A DNA stretch of 64,000 nucleotides from Siphonodentalium dalli (lineage: Eukaryota > Mollusca > Scaphopoda > Gadilida > Siphonodentaliidae), in NCBI GenBank assembly GCA_032622095.1, contig CP136066.1:129611917-129675916 (forward strand). Reading direction: 5' to 3'. The translations under genes were made by a program, and so were the position numbers. This document shows, in pieces, positions 12,689-23,294 of the stretch. Under the pieces are notes generated by a model. The model was given only the letters and a program-made list of their open reading frames with translations, was not told where the DNA came from and ran no database searches. Positions within the stretch are counted from its first letter, which is position 1, and every line of letters starts with the position of its first letter.

Positions 12689-13633
12689 TTATTTCAAAAC
12701 TGCTGAAAATATTGAATGTATCATATCCGGTGACATACTGGATAATAATTCTTTATCAGTAAGCCTTTTCAGCAACTCTGCTTTATTGATAAAGTCTGCT
12801 GAAACTGGTTGCATGGAATGCACATAATCCCCAGATTTCTTCCATGGTGGTGGTTTCCGCTCTCGTTCTGACCTCCTAGGTGTGGGTTTAATAACCTCAG
12901 GATTCTCTATCTGCTCTGTCTCTTCAGATGGAATATCTGAAATAAAATTAACATCTGCAATCTCTGAGTCACCTGCTACTTCTTCCTCAACATCACTACT
13001 CTCCTCTACCTCAATACTAACTTTGGGCCCATCCTCTGCTCTACTGTGTGTTATATCACAAACAGTATCCTTCTCGTCATCTGAAATATTAATAATATTT
13101 CCAACATTCTCAATTTCTCGATGCGCATCATTGTCGCGTTCCCCTGAAATCTTCTGAAAAGAAGAAGGATGATCGTCACCATCCAGAGAACTAACTTCTC
13201 TGACTGTACCAGGAGCACAATCCTGTACCTCAGAACTGGTATCAGAATCCACACGGTCATTTGCAGTAGATAATACTGCATGCTGCGGACTTCTGAGAAC
13301 ATAAGCATGTTCATCAATACATGTATCCTCTTGTGACTCTGAAACAAAAGTCCTATCTGCTTCTCCTTCTAAAGGAATTGAACTATCAGGTTCCACCACC
13401 ATATCTTTTAAAGATGTAACATTATCTGGACCAACATCAGGCTCCTCAGGAACATAACCTATGGGGAGAAGATGATTACGGTGAAGGGTTCTTTCTTTAC
13501 CCTCGTCACTCCTGACAACAAATACCGGAATATCCCTATTTGGCTGCTCTGTAACTGTATAAATATCAGTATCAAATTTATCAGCTAACTTGTGTCTGCC
13601 TTCAAATGCAAGTGTTTTAACTAAAACAGAATC
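12689..13633 (-). CDS. pol: C-terminal continuation of pol (after an in-frame TGA)
   Basis: This frame continues directly from the integrase in the same reading frame after a single TGA at 13634-13636. It is open for 314 codons. The first part has the small SH3-like C-terminal integrase features (VLVKTLAFEGRHKLAD, then RTLHRNHLLP), followed by a long Asp/Glu/Ser-rich linker, and then a basic motif PRRSERERKPPPW of the kind found at the C-terminus of many Gypsy integrases. No ATG is needed near the start if the upstream stop is a late mutation or is read through. The only methionine-started portion begins at 13402. Confidence 0.75.
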   Translation of the reverse strand, partial: DSVLVKTLAFEGRHKLADKFDTDIYTVTEQPNRDIPVFVVRSDEGKERTLHRNHLLPIGYVPEEPDVGPDNVTSLKDMVVEPDSSIPLEGEADRTFVSESQEDTCIDEHAYVLRSPQHAVLSTANDRVDSDTSSEVQDCAPGTVREVSSLDGDDHPSSFQKISGERDNDAHREIENVGNIINISDDEKDTVCDITHSRAEDGPKVSIEVEESSDVEEEVAGDSEIADVNFISDIPSEETEQIENPEVIKPTPRRSERERKPPPWKKSGDYVHSMQPVSADFINKAELLKRLTDKELLSSMSPDMIHSIFSAVLK

Positions 13634-16366
13634 TCAAACAGACACCATCGCACCTCTCGCCTTCTTATCGAAGTTCTTCTTCTGCTTTTCTTTCGCCTTC
13701 GTTGCAGCTTTTGAAGCTAAATCATACGCGTACGTCATCCTTTCCCTTAATTCAGAAACATATTCTGAAATAGAAATATCTTTATCTTCACCGTCATCCT
13801 CCGTCATCTTATCCAATCCACACAAAACATCTATCGGTAATCTAGGATCCCTGCCAAACATAAGTTTAAAAGGGGTAAAACCAGTGCTTTCATGTTTTGT
13901 GGAATTATATGCATGTACAAGTGGTCCAATAAAACTCTTCCAATCTTTCTTTTCCTCGGGCTGTAACGTTCCCAACATACCTAATAAAGTACGGTTAAAA
14001 CGTTCACATTGTCCATTGCCCATCGGATGATAGGGCGTCGTTCTGCTTTTCTTGATGCCGCATAATCTACAAAGTTCCTGAATAAGAGTGGATTCAAAAT
14101 TTGCACCCTGATCACTATGAATTCTGTGAGGGAAACCATAATACACAAAGAATTTGTTGAAAAGAACATCAGCAGTAGTTTTGGCAGTCATATTCTTTGT
14201 GGGAAAAGCCTGTGAAAATTTTGTAAAGTGATCAGTAACAACCAACAAATATTGAAAACCACCTTTGCACATATCAACTGTAAGATAATCAATACAGACA
14301 AGTTCCAAGGGCTGGGTCGTGGAAATAGAAACTAGCTTAGCTCTGGCATCCGTCGGAGACTTCCTTCTCAAGCATCGGGGACACTGTTGAATAAAATTCT
14401 CCACCGCACTGTCTATGCCAGGCCAATAAAATCTCTGCTTAATCAAAGAAATGGTTCTTTCTCTTCCAGGATGCCCTATGTCTGTATGTAATGAAGTTAA
14501 AACAGTATTAATAAATGAATGGGGGATAACAAGTTGTAAATGAGTATTTCCATTAAACTGAGTTTCCCTATATAACACACCTCTCTGGAATTTTAAAGAA
14601 ACAAAATTCCTAAAATATGTGGAATGCTCGCGGGTCATCGGAAAAGTATTTCTGATCGGTTTAACACCACTTCTAACTGCCCTCATCCACGGTCCTAAAA
14701 TAGAATCTCTCTCTTGCATCTGCCTCCAATCTCTGGGTGTCATGATATCCATGTCTGTACTACAGCCATCATCTAAACTATCAGCGACATCTGTAGACAT
14801 ACAAAGTGATTCTACAAAAGGCTGTGTAACCTGTAAAGATTTACAAATGGCTGAAATGGAATTGGAACTGATTTTATCCAATTCAACATTATATTGTGGC
14901 AATCTCGACAAACCATCTGCATCAGCATTTGATTTCCCTGGTCGATAAATAATTTCAAAATTAAAAGCATTTATAGCAGCCAACCATCTATGCCCCGTAG
15001 CATCTAATTTGGCACTGCTAAGTACATAAGTGAGGGGATTGGAATCTGTAAAAACAACAAATTTATGATTGTACAAGTAATCACTAAATTTTTCAGTGAC
15101 AGCCCATTTCAATGCCAAGAACTCTAGTTTGTGGGCTGGATATGACTTCTCAGCTGCTGTCGTTCCTCTGCTCGCATAAGAGATAACTCTGAGAATCCCA
15201 TTCTGCTTTTGGTAAAGCACAGCTCCCAATCCGTTTTGACTCGCATCTGTGTGCACTTCAAATGGCAATGTAAAATCTGCAAAACCTAAAACAGGAGGGG
15301 ACGAAAGACATTCTTTAAGACGAGAAAAGGATTTTTCTTGTTCCTCACCCCAAGACCATTTACCGTTATAATTAGATTTCTTCTTGCTCTTTTGTTTTCC
15401 ATGATTAGTAGGGGGTAAAAGATCTGTAAGTGGCTTTGCTATTAAAGAAAAGTTTTTAACATATTTTCGATAATATCCTGAAAATCCCAAAAATTTACGA
15501 ACTTCCTCTGGAGTCTTCGGAGTCTGCCAATTCACAGCTTCTATCCCAGCTTCTGAAACAACATGCCCCAAATATTTAATTTTCTTACTAAAAAATGAAC
15601 ATTTTGAAGGGGAAAGTTTTAAATTACATTCACGTAATCTCTGAAATATAAGTTTAAGCCGGTCTATCATCTCCTGAAAACTTGAAGCTGGTACACAAAT
15701 ATCATCCAAATAAATGTAACATATATTATTAACCAGGCCGTCCAAACAATGTTCCATCATTCTTTGGAAACTAGCCGGCGATCCCCGCATTCCTTGGGCC
15801 ACCCTCTGAAACTCAAAAAATCCAAGATTTCCAGCTGTAAATGCTGTGTACTTTTTATGCTCCTCTATGACTTCCTGTTGGAAATATCCACAGCGTAAAT
15901 CCAGACTGCTAAAAAATTTGGAATGTGACAAACTATGTAAAATATCTTCAATAATGGGTAAACAATAAGCATCTTGTATAGTTTTCTTATTAATATCCCT
16001 GTAATCCACACATAGACGTAGCTTCCCACTGGAACGACGACAAACTACAACATTGGATGAGTAAGGACTCCTTGACCGTCTAATTATTCCGGCAGCCAAC
16101 AATTGCTGTAAGTAATCACGAACCTCGTCAACTAATCCTGGTGCTAATCTTCTTGGCCTCTGCTTAACAGGCTTGTCATCTGTCAAATTAATCTCATGCT
16201 TAACACCAGTATAGTGACCAAGGTCAAAATCACTTAAAGAAAAAACATCTGGAAATTGTTTAATAAAATCAAATGCTTGTCGGATCTCGTCTGCCGTCAA
16301 TGAATCTTGATTCAAATTTATCTGGTCAAAGAAAGGTAGATCAGATCTTCCTTTGAAGTCTGCAAA
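13634..16366 (-). CDS. pol: Reverse transcriptase-RNase H-integrase (pol)
   Basis: This polyprotein copies the element's RNA into DNA and inserts it. Counting from the leucine codon at 16315, the RT core has SSLDL near residue 138 and the catalytic YLDD near 202-205. RNase H has TDAS at about 356-359 with later acidic residues in LEF (398), FTDSN (424) and DADGLS (465-470). The integrase zinc finger uses H610, H615, C645 and C648. The integrase triad is D676, D735 and E771, with 35 residues between the last two. The domain order RT-RNase H-IN is that of Ty3/Gypsy. The frame is open upstream to 16366 and overlaps the protease frame by 49 bases in the -1 phase. It ends at a TGA (13634-13636) that appears internal to the protein. 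Confidence 0.93.
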   Translation of the reverse strand, partial: FADFKGRSDLPFFDQINLNQDSLTADEIRQAFDFIKQFPDVFSLSDFDLGHYTGVKHEINLTDDKPVKQRPRRLAPGLVDEVRDYLQQLLAAGIIRRSRSPYSSNVVVCRRSSGKLRLCVDYRDINKKTIQDAYCLPIIEDILHSLSHSKFFSSLDLRCGYFQQEVIEEHKKYTAFTAGNLGFFEFQRVAQGMRGSPASFQRMMEHCLDGLVNNICYIYLDDICVPASSFQEMIDRLKLIFQRLRECNLKLSPSKCSFFSKKIKYLGHVVSEAGIEAVNWQTPKTPEEVRKFLGFSGYYRKYVKNFSLIAKPLTDLLPPTNHGKQKSKKKSNYNGKWSWGEEQEKSFSRLKECLSSPPVLGFADFTLPFEVHTDASQNGLGAVLYQKQNGILRVISYASRGTTAAEKSYPAHKLEFLALKWAVTEKFSDYLYNHKFVVFTDSNPLTYVLSSAKLDATGHRWLAAINAFNFEIIYRPGKSNADADGLSRLPQYNVELDKISSNSISAICKSLQVTQPFVESLCMSTDVADSLDDGCSTDMDIMTPRDWRQMQERDSILGPWMRAVRSGVKPIRNTFPMTREHSTYFRNFVSLKFQRGVLYRETQFNGNTHLQLVIPHSFINTVLTSLHTDIGHPGRERTISLIKQRFYWPGIDSAVENFIQQCPRCLRRKSPTDARAKLVSISTTQPLELVCIDYLTVDMCKGGFQYLLVVTDHFTKFSQAFPTKNMTAKTTADVLFNKFFVYYGFPHRIHSDQGANFESTLIQELCRLCGIKKSRTTPYHPMGNGQCERFNRTLLGMLGTLQPEEKKDWKSFIGPLVHAYNSTKHESTGFTPFKLMFGRDPRLPIDVLCGLDKMTEDDGEDKDISISEYVSELRERMTYAYDLASKAATKAKEKQKKNFDKKARGAMVSV

Positions 16367-17193
16367 TCACCTTCGACCTTCACTGGCTGAATAGAGCAAA
16401 TCACAGAATGAGGAGAAATATTTATGGTTCTCGTACTAAGGTTACTGAGATGTACAGGAACAGGTTCATCTGTGGAAGGATCATATTTCAAAATATAAGG
16501 AGCAATTTCTATTCCGTCCATTTTCGGATCATCCGAAGAATGCTGAAATATAGCACAAGTAGGGTTATATTGTATTTTGTGGTCAATATAACCAATCACA
16601 GTCTTTGATGTATTTGGATGTAAAATAATATTATCCGGAGCTGAACTCTTCACAATACCTAAGTTAAAATTATTCTTCTTCAACTCCCTATCACGCAATG
16701 AAATACATCTGAAAGCAAAATACCAAGGAGTATCTAAGTTGGCTTTCTGAAGAAATCTTTGGCCATTAGCTTCCTCAACATGTTTAAGAAAAACCTTAAG
16801 AATGTTTGTTCCTAAAAGAATAAGAGTATGAGAATTAAATTTACTGTCAGGCACAATGAGGAAAATACAAGACTGTGGTTTGATATCTGAAAATCTAGGA
16901 ACAAAAACTTCTGCTTCAATGAAACCCATATATGGTAAACATTCTCCGTCGGCACACTCAATGTTTAAAATGGATTGTAAAGGATGTAAAGGAATATGAT
17001 TTAACTTGTTCCTGTAAAATGATTCACCTATACTACTAACTGTACTACCTGTATCTAAAAGAGCATTACAATTATTTCCTGAAATTGTAACAACAGATTC
17101 TGTTATTTCTCCATGCAAACCAGCTGGGGTCTTATCTTGGGACTGATTGTCCTTCTCATCTATGGTCGACCCTTTGTCATAGATGTTTAATAG
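16318..17193 (-). CDS. pro: Aspartic protease (pro)
   Basis: A retroviral-type aspartic protease domain that would mature the Gag-Pol polyprotein. The active-site motif LLDTGSTVS lies about 20 residues after a leucine codon at 17118, but the frame is open further upstream and joins the gag frame through the frameshift signal at 17193-17199. No ATG begins the frame, consistent with expression only as a fusion. The second half, about 150 residues, has no motif I recognise. The frame ends TAA at 16318, and pol lies in the -1 frame relative to it. Confidence 0.85.
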   Translation of the reverse strand, partial: LLNIYDKGSTIDEKDNQSQDKTPAGLHGEITESVVTISGNNCNALLDTGSTVSSIGESFYRNKLNHIPLHPLQSILNIECADGECLPYMGFIEAEVFVPRFSDIKPQSCIFLIVPDSKFNSHTLILLGTNILKVFLKHVEEANGQRFLQKANLDTPWYFAFRCISLRDRELKKNNFNLGIVKSSAPDNIILHPNTSKTVIGYIDHKIQYNPTCAIFQHSSDDPKMDGIEIAPYILKYDPSTDEPVPVHLSNLSTRTINISPHSVICSIQPVKVEGDLQTSKEDLIYLSLTR

Positions 17194-17199
17194 TTTAAA
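17157..17199 (-). promoter_or_regulatory. Programmed -1 ribosomal frameshift signal, gag to pro
   Basis: The heptamer TTTAAAC (17193-17199 on the complement) sits in the exact gag phase T TTA AAC, two codons before the gag-frame TAA (17187-17189). After a 7-base spacer comes a perfect 8-bp stem, CATCTATG with CATAGATG (17178-17185 and 17157-17164), and a 13-base loop. The loop word GGGTC could pair with a downstream GACCC to make a pseudoknot. The -1 frame is the protease frame. Heptamer, phase, spacing and stem all match known retroviral signals. Function is inferred. Confidence 0.8.
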
Positions 17200-18389
17200 G
17201 GCCCTCTGTTAAAATTTCGTCGACCTCTGGAATATCCACCACGGGGTCATCTACAAAAAGGAGGAATATGGTGGGTATTGCACCCATAACAAAGTGGAAA
17301 CTGTTCTGAAACTCTAGAAGTATCACCAATATTTGAAGCTGCAGCCTGCTCTCTGCCAAAATTATTTGAAACTGCACCGTTACCTCTCCTATGTCCTCTG
17401 TCAAAACCACCTCTAGCTCTTCCTCCATACTGCCCTCTTCCACGGTTACCATCCTGGGTAGAAATATGAGGGGATTGCTGTTTATTCTCCAATCTATTGA
17501 CTTTCTGGGTTAAAGCTGAAAGTTGGGATAATATTGTGTCCAATTTATCAGCATCAACTGAAACAGAAGCTTTGCAAGTGGCACCAGAAGAATTGGATGC
17601 CTTCTGTTTAGAAGAAGAATGTTCTTGCTCGATGAGACGGAGCGAAGAAAGAAGCTCATTATAATCTCGGCACTCCTTCAGTTTGTAAGCCGAAAGATCT
17701 TTCAACTCTTGCCGCAAACCTTCAAAGAAACGATTTTTCAAAAGTTCATTTTCAGATGTCGGCATCATCTGTTTGAGCATGGTCGTCTTGGAGAAAAGTT
17801 CCTCCAAACGAGTACCCCAATCAACAACTGACTCTGCTGGGCCCTGCTTAGCACTGAAAAAATTCCCAATAAGACTTTCCTGTGACTGGATGTCACCATA
17901 AAGATGCTGAAATTTATCAACAATATCTGGAACTGAAACATCTTTGCCCAATCTCATGACGACTCTTGCCGCTTCTCCGCGCAAAGACTTTCGAATGGCA
18001 TATAAAACCTCAGATTCTGAAACTCTAGATGATAACATGCAATTAACTTCATATTTCCACATGTTGAAGCTCGAATCTGACTTCTGGTCCCCTGAAAATT
18101 GAGAAATATATGCAGGATTTCTAACGAACACTTGTCGTTCGGGCTGTCTATATTCTCTATAATCTGGTTCACGTTGAACCTCGGGTTCTTCCTTAACACC
18201 CTGTACAGTTTGAAACCATTTCTGGAAGTCCTCTGCCGATTCAGCTTTTGGGGAAAAACCCATCTGCTGAAAACCTTCCATCATGTTTTTAAACATTTTC
18301 GCACCATCCAGGGCTGGCGATCTAGAAAATCCAGGAGGGCTATTAATAGCCCTCCTAGATATGCCTAGGAGGGCTATAGCCCTCCTCAA
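17187..18389 (-). CDS. gag: Gag-like capsid/nucleocapsid protein
   Basis: About 380 residues in an open frame, then a TGA at 17247-17249 and 19 further in-phase codons to TAA at 17187. The middle (FSGDQKSDSSFNMWKYEVN, then a helical region with FFEGLRQEL) resembles retrotransposon Gag capsid domains. The C-terminus has a coiled-coil-like stretch, an RGG-rich segment and a zinc-knuckle-like CYGCNTHHIPPFC with spacing C-x2-C-x3-H-x4-C, one residue short of the classic knuckle. The past-stop extension is again rich in RGG-like words. The first about 28 residues are encoded by palindromic GC-rich DNA (18333-18386), so the real start is uncertain; the methionine of MFKNMM near 18299 is an alternative. 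Confidence 0.8.
18333..18386. repeat. GC-rich hairpin pair at the start of gag
   Basis: Two perfect palindromes, AGGAGGGCTATTAATAGC with its completion (18333-18356) and AGGAGGGCTATAGCCCTCCT (18367-18386), are separated by a shorter palindrome. A similar but CGG-type hairpin cluster lies at 23224-23294. The two clusters bracket a 4.8-kb block. Confidence 0.7.
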
Positions 18390-19859
18390 CTTTTAAAGTT
18401 ATGATTTATTTTATCTGAGTTACTAATGCCGTTAGTTTGTCTATTTTTGATGTTGTATAAGTTACTATAACTCCATCTAAATTAAATTTGTTTATGTGGA
18501 AACAAAGTGTCCACAGAGTTGTGAATGTCAAAATCCCCCACAGTAATTATGGTATGGTGAATATTTAACTATGTTTTATATGTTATGATAATTTATATGA
18601 ACAAGAAACAAAATGTAAGAGTGTTTGTACTCAACAATTTGTCAGTCGGTGTCCAACCCATGCAACGGAATTGGGTGAGTTTGTCCACGTTAAAAGCATT
18701 CTCCATGAAAGTGTAATTTTACATAAAATACACAATCAAGAACAATATTAAATCCAGTATATTTGCACTTGAATATTGACTGCTTTTTCTCTCAATGTAA
18801 TCCATATTCCATTGCCGATCGCAGACTGCTGCTTGCAGCAGACAAGTCGCTATCTATAGATTTACTGGGTGTTTGCAATTGGGGACATAGAAAATAGTTT
18901 CTGAACTTTAATAATTGAATAACAGTGTAAACTAGAATACGTGGATATATTTAGCTAATTATATTAAAATATTGTCAATCGAAGCGATAAAAGACGGCTG
19001 CAAGCTAAATACAATTTTCACTGATAGGAACCGGAAACGGAACGAAAGGTTGAACTTAATTGGGACAGTGACATTTGGTTCTCACTATCCACAAACATGT
19101 GTTCATTTTATCCAGTGAAATATATTGTAAGCTCAATCTTATGAAGAGAAATAATTTATTTTGGTCATAAAATGTGTGAGAATCGATCAAAAGATCAGAT
19201 TTACGAAACAGTTCGTTCCGGAATTTACTGATTCCGCTATAATTCCCATTTGACATTACCGTCAGGTCACGCATGCGCACAGTCCCCACACTGTACAATA
19301 TAATTACGATTTCGATGCAGTATTTTACTCATTAAACACAATAAAACAAGAAAACCATAGTCAGAAATGGTAACGCCACCAAGATCGTATTATTAGCCAT
19401 AAATATAAATCATAATATAAAATATATTGGTTACATGAATGGACCGCCTCAGAATTCCGTTAAGATAAGTAATTCTTCAAATTATTACAATGAACTACGG
19501 CTTATAAATTACTGCAGGTTTCTCATTCGCCACACCAGAATGCTTCTAAATGCGGATCAAAGCTAAGAGTGCGTGGCACAGCCATTGTTCATAGACATTT
19601 TACAGATAGCGAGAATGATGCATGCTGGGAACGAAAGCATCCACAGCAAAGCCATGTGCTTACGGGGGCATGCGTTTATTATAGGGGATTTATGGTGGGC
19701 CTATAAAACTAATTATAACTTTGTTATCTGTCATAGTTTATGCGTGAAATTTTAAACATATATACCTGGACATCTACCCCTTCCAGAATGTTGAAAAACA
19801 TTTTCAGTTGCTCATCGTATTTTTATAGACGAAATAGTCCGAAATTCCAGAAAATTGCG

Positions 19860-20575
19860 CTAACTGCTCAATGTTTTAATGTGTTACAAAACGTCTGATA
19901 AAAATAGTTCTATCGGGAATATTCACACCATTTTTTTTCAGAGAACATAGTGTAAATATAGTCCTATCGGGATATCGTAAAGGAGATTAATTAAACCCCT
20001 CAGACTGCCGAAACTGACGACATTAAATTCGCTTTTTCGTGTCCCGCGGAAATGAAACTTGTCTGTCCATTGATGACGTTATTTATTTGACATAGTATTT
20101 TTTTCTTCTGTTGTATTTGAACACTTGTTGCACGCGCAGGCTGCACGATCATAATAACTTCAACCGATAAGCGCCGACTGATACCCGCGCAACAGTTTGT
20201 CTCAAATAAATTGTTATCAAAACGCAGGTTTATGGCCGCGGACATAAGCCGATTAAGTGTAATGTAATTTATCCATGAATTTGACTGAAAAATTGTGATT
20301 CTATCACCATTAGCCACGAAAATGGGACCTCTAAACAGGCAAGTTTGATTTTCGGCGGACACGAACAAGCGAATTTATTGTCGGCAGTTTCGGCAGTCTG
20401 AGGGTTAATTAATCCCGAATTAAACGGAACTACTTTACGATAGTCCGATAGGACTATGTTTACTCTATGCATGTTCTCTGAAAAAATAGTGTGAATATTC
20501 CCGATAGAACTCTTTTTATCAGACGTTGTGTAACACCTTAAAACATTGAGCGCAAACCGAAATGTGTTGTCTTGC
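19860..20575. repeat. Inverted repeat, arms of about 200 bp
   Basis: The left arm (about 19860-20065) and right arm (about 20345-20575) are complementary with scattered differences; for example AACGTCTGATAAAAATAGTTC pairs with GAACTCTTTTTATCAGACGTT. They enclose about 280 bp of unrelated sequence, giving a fold-back element shape. No coding frame is supported. Confidence 0.6.
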
Positions 20576-22088
20576 AAGATATCCCACCGCTTTAGCTAAA
20601 TTTACCTTCCTACAATATCCATAAAGAGGATCATATATTATATACCCACGGTTTTAATTATAGAATATAAAATATATTGGTTTCGCGAATGACCAACTCA
20701 GAATTCCGTTAAAATAACAATAACAACCAGCACCTATAACGAACCGTTTTACTGGACTTGGGCTACTGGTCGCGTAGTTCCGACTTTTAAATAAACGGAA
20801 TTTCCAACTCTATAAATAAAAGCCCCACAATGCATTCGCCCTGTCCACCACGCAATATCAAAATCTCAGCAGCTAGATACACCACAGGTGGCGTAATAAA
20901 TGCTCTTTATTATTTCCATATCAGGAATACAGTAACAAACAAGACAGCAGTAAAATAAATGGGGACAAAAAGTTAGTGTAATCATGTATGAAATTTCCAA
21001 CTGTTAAAATTCTTTATAACAGTTGTGACTCCCACCCCCTCAAAATACCTCCATCATTCGATCCCCGTCCCCATCATAATGGGGACAATAATTACTAGTT
21101 GGGATACCAGGCAATGGTAACCATGTATTTTAACCTTTATGTTGTAGTGTAATAATGTATGAAATTTCCAACTACATGTGCATTAACTTTTTTTTACAAA
21201 AGTTGTGAATCATACACACTCAAAATCTAACTTCCACCCCCACCCCACTACACTGTCCCTTCCACTTAAAAACATTCTGGAGATCAAGTTGGCCACAGGT
21301 GTTCAGTTATTTTATACCATCACTCCCTATTGTACTGTGTACAAACATGCTATATAATATATTTGTGCTGTACACCCTACTGTGTGTGAACAGGAGTCCG
21401 ACCGTGGGTAACACGTTTCTACTGTGGGTAACACGTTTTAATGGCATTTCAATGGTTAAAGTTTATACCCATAGTAGAACTACATCCGAGTTGACCTTTC
21501 ATTAACCTTCCATGACCTCGATCAAAATCACTCTATTTTTAAAATGTAGCGCCTCGCGATGAAAACAATTTGATACTTTCGATTCAATTGAATATTATAC
21601 TCACTAATGCGATAAAAACGAACAGTTATTTCCGTGGAAATCACATCCAGATCAACAAATTGAACATATATTTCAAGAAATAGACGTAAAAAACTCGAAC
21701 AACAAACGGTGGATTTCAAAATGACTTTCGTGGTTTCCTGTTCACTGTACGGCGGAGAAAAAAAAGTTCCCGCAATGTGTTATATTTATATTCATTAAAT
21801 TCGTATTCCCATATATATATTCATGTTGTTTATTTATGGCGGTTTCATCATGATTACAGTTTATTGTGAATTGGCTACAATGATACCATATTCGTACAAT
21901 TGAATGTTGACCTAATTCAATGTATCAATACGCCTGATCAGCTGTGATAGTGTACGTCGATGTACGGCCAAGTGTGGGGAACACAACGGGGATGATTGTG
22001 AATGGTGCGACAGAATCATCTTAATTTAAGTGGGTTTTTTTCGATTTCATAGCAGTTGTTGCTCCTGTACCGGTCATGGTATAAACAA

Positions 22089-22230
22089 AATACACACGTA
22101 GTGTTTCTGAATACCAAATTTACACCACTCGTGGGATTGATGATTTACCACACTCGCTAAAGCTCGTGTGGTAAACCATCAATCCCACTCGTGGTGTAAA
22201 TTTGGTATTCAGAAACACTACGTGTGTATT
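22089..22230. repeat. Near-perfect 142-bp palindrome
   Basis: Arms of about 67 bases are complementary almost without mismatch around a short loop (CTAAAG). The outer edges read AATACACACG and CGTGTGTATT. Such intact arms imply a recent origin or ongoing homogenisation. No frame or known motif is present. Confidence 0.8.
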
Positions 22231-22559
22231 CTATATATACCCCACGTGTCTTGGACTGTTGCCAAATCCACAGTGCTCCATTAGAGGGCCTGCTTGGACT
22301 GTTGCCAAATTCACAATGTTAACTGCAGAGAGGTTGTATGTTATTGGAGACGTTCTAATATGACAATAGGCTGGCCTAATTAACGAACCATGCACAGCTA
22401 AATACACACAAGCAACTTTTAATCTTCAAATAGATACAATTGTCGGCCTCCAAAATTCAATATACTTTCTTATATACAAACAAACATTGAACTCATACCA
22501 TTGTTTCACTTAACCAAAATAGCGAATTTCCCCAAAAGAACGCATATAGACTGCGCATG

Positions 22560-23215
22560 CAGAAAATAAAAGATGGCCGTTACTACAAAAAAAACAGACA
22601 TGCGCACTCCAATTAAAATTACCCATAATTCAGTTCACTACACCAGGGGGCTCCCAACAGGTTATACAATGTTTTCAGGCTATCAGATTATTTATATTTT
22701 CGACTTTAAGTTTACAATTTGAGCCTGTCCTCACTCTATCGATACGATTTATCATAAACATATTATACACCAGTGGCGTTAACTTTACAACTTCGGCATC
22801 TACGTGATTATATCGGTACGATTCAGTAAGGTACAAACAATCTCCATAAAATACAGAAGGGGCTCCCAATAGGTTATTCCCATTTATTATGGGCTCCCAA
22901 TAGGTTATACAATATTTTCAGGCTATCAGATTATTTATATTTTCAACAACATATTATTACACCGGTGACTTTAAGTTTACAATTTGAGCCTGTCCTGACT
23001 CTATCGATAGGATTTATCATATTTTCACAAACGTATTATACACCGCTGGCGTTAACTTTACAATTTCGGCATCTACGTGATTATATCGGTACGATTGAGT
23101 AAGGTACAAACAATCTCCAAGAATACATTCGCCCTGTACTCCATGCGATATAAAAAAACCAAATGCAAGTAACACCACGCTAGGTGGCGTAATAACTAAA
23201 TAATAAATGTCCTAT
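22560..23215. repeat. Repeat family shared with 58930-59600, inverted
   Basis: Reading the complement reproduces 58930-59600 in order: ACGCCACCTAGYGTGGTG, then GTACAGGGCGAATGTATTC, then a doubled block with GGAGATTGTTTGTACCTTAC, GACAGGCTCAAATTGTAAAC and AACCTRTTGGGAGCCC, and finally AACGGCCATCTTTTATTTTC. A partial copy of its first end is at about 20830-20905. It is probably a non-autonomous transposon with internal duplication. Confidence 0.7.
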
Positions 23216-23223
23216 CGTAGACG

Positions 23224-23294
23224 AGGCGGGCTATAAAAAGCCCGCCTTGGAAAATTCTAGGCGGGCTGTAGGCGGGCAGCCCGCCAGCCCGCCT
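23224..23294. repeat. GC-rich hairpin cluster
   Basis: Repeated inverted words GGCGGGCT and AGCCCGCC form several overlapping hairpins. It is the counterpart of the AGGAGGGCT cluster at 18333-18386. On the minus strand an ATG at 23333-23335 opens a short frame running into this cluster, a candidate for the displaced gag start. Confidence 0.6.

Larger units (their letters stand above)
18390..23220. other. Block of non-coding repeats inside the retrotransposon
   Basis: About 4.8 kb with no retroelement gene. At about 19343-19400 there is a short match to the C-terminal end of the Gag-like ORF at 62908-63735 (around TAGTCAGAAATGGTAACGCC). Direct repeats lie at about 19425-19465 and 20660-20715 (containing CAGAATTCCGTTAA). 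Two diverged copies of a roughly 175-bp unit lie at 20968-21240. Its position between the hairpin clusters suggests an insertion that displaced the gag start, but no clean target duplication is visible. Confidence 0.45.

Noticed and set aside
12689-13402. Independent acidic regulatory protein downstream of pol
   Set aside because: It is in the same frame as pol past a single TGA and ends in a Gypsy integrase-like basic motif, so it is the pol C-terminus, not a separate gene.
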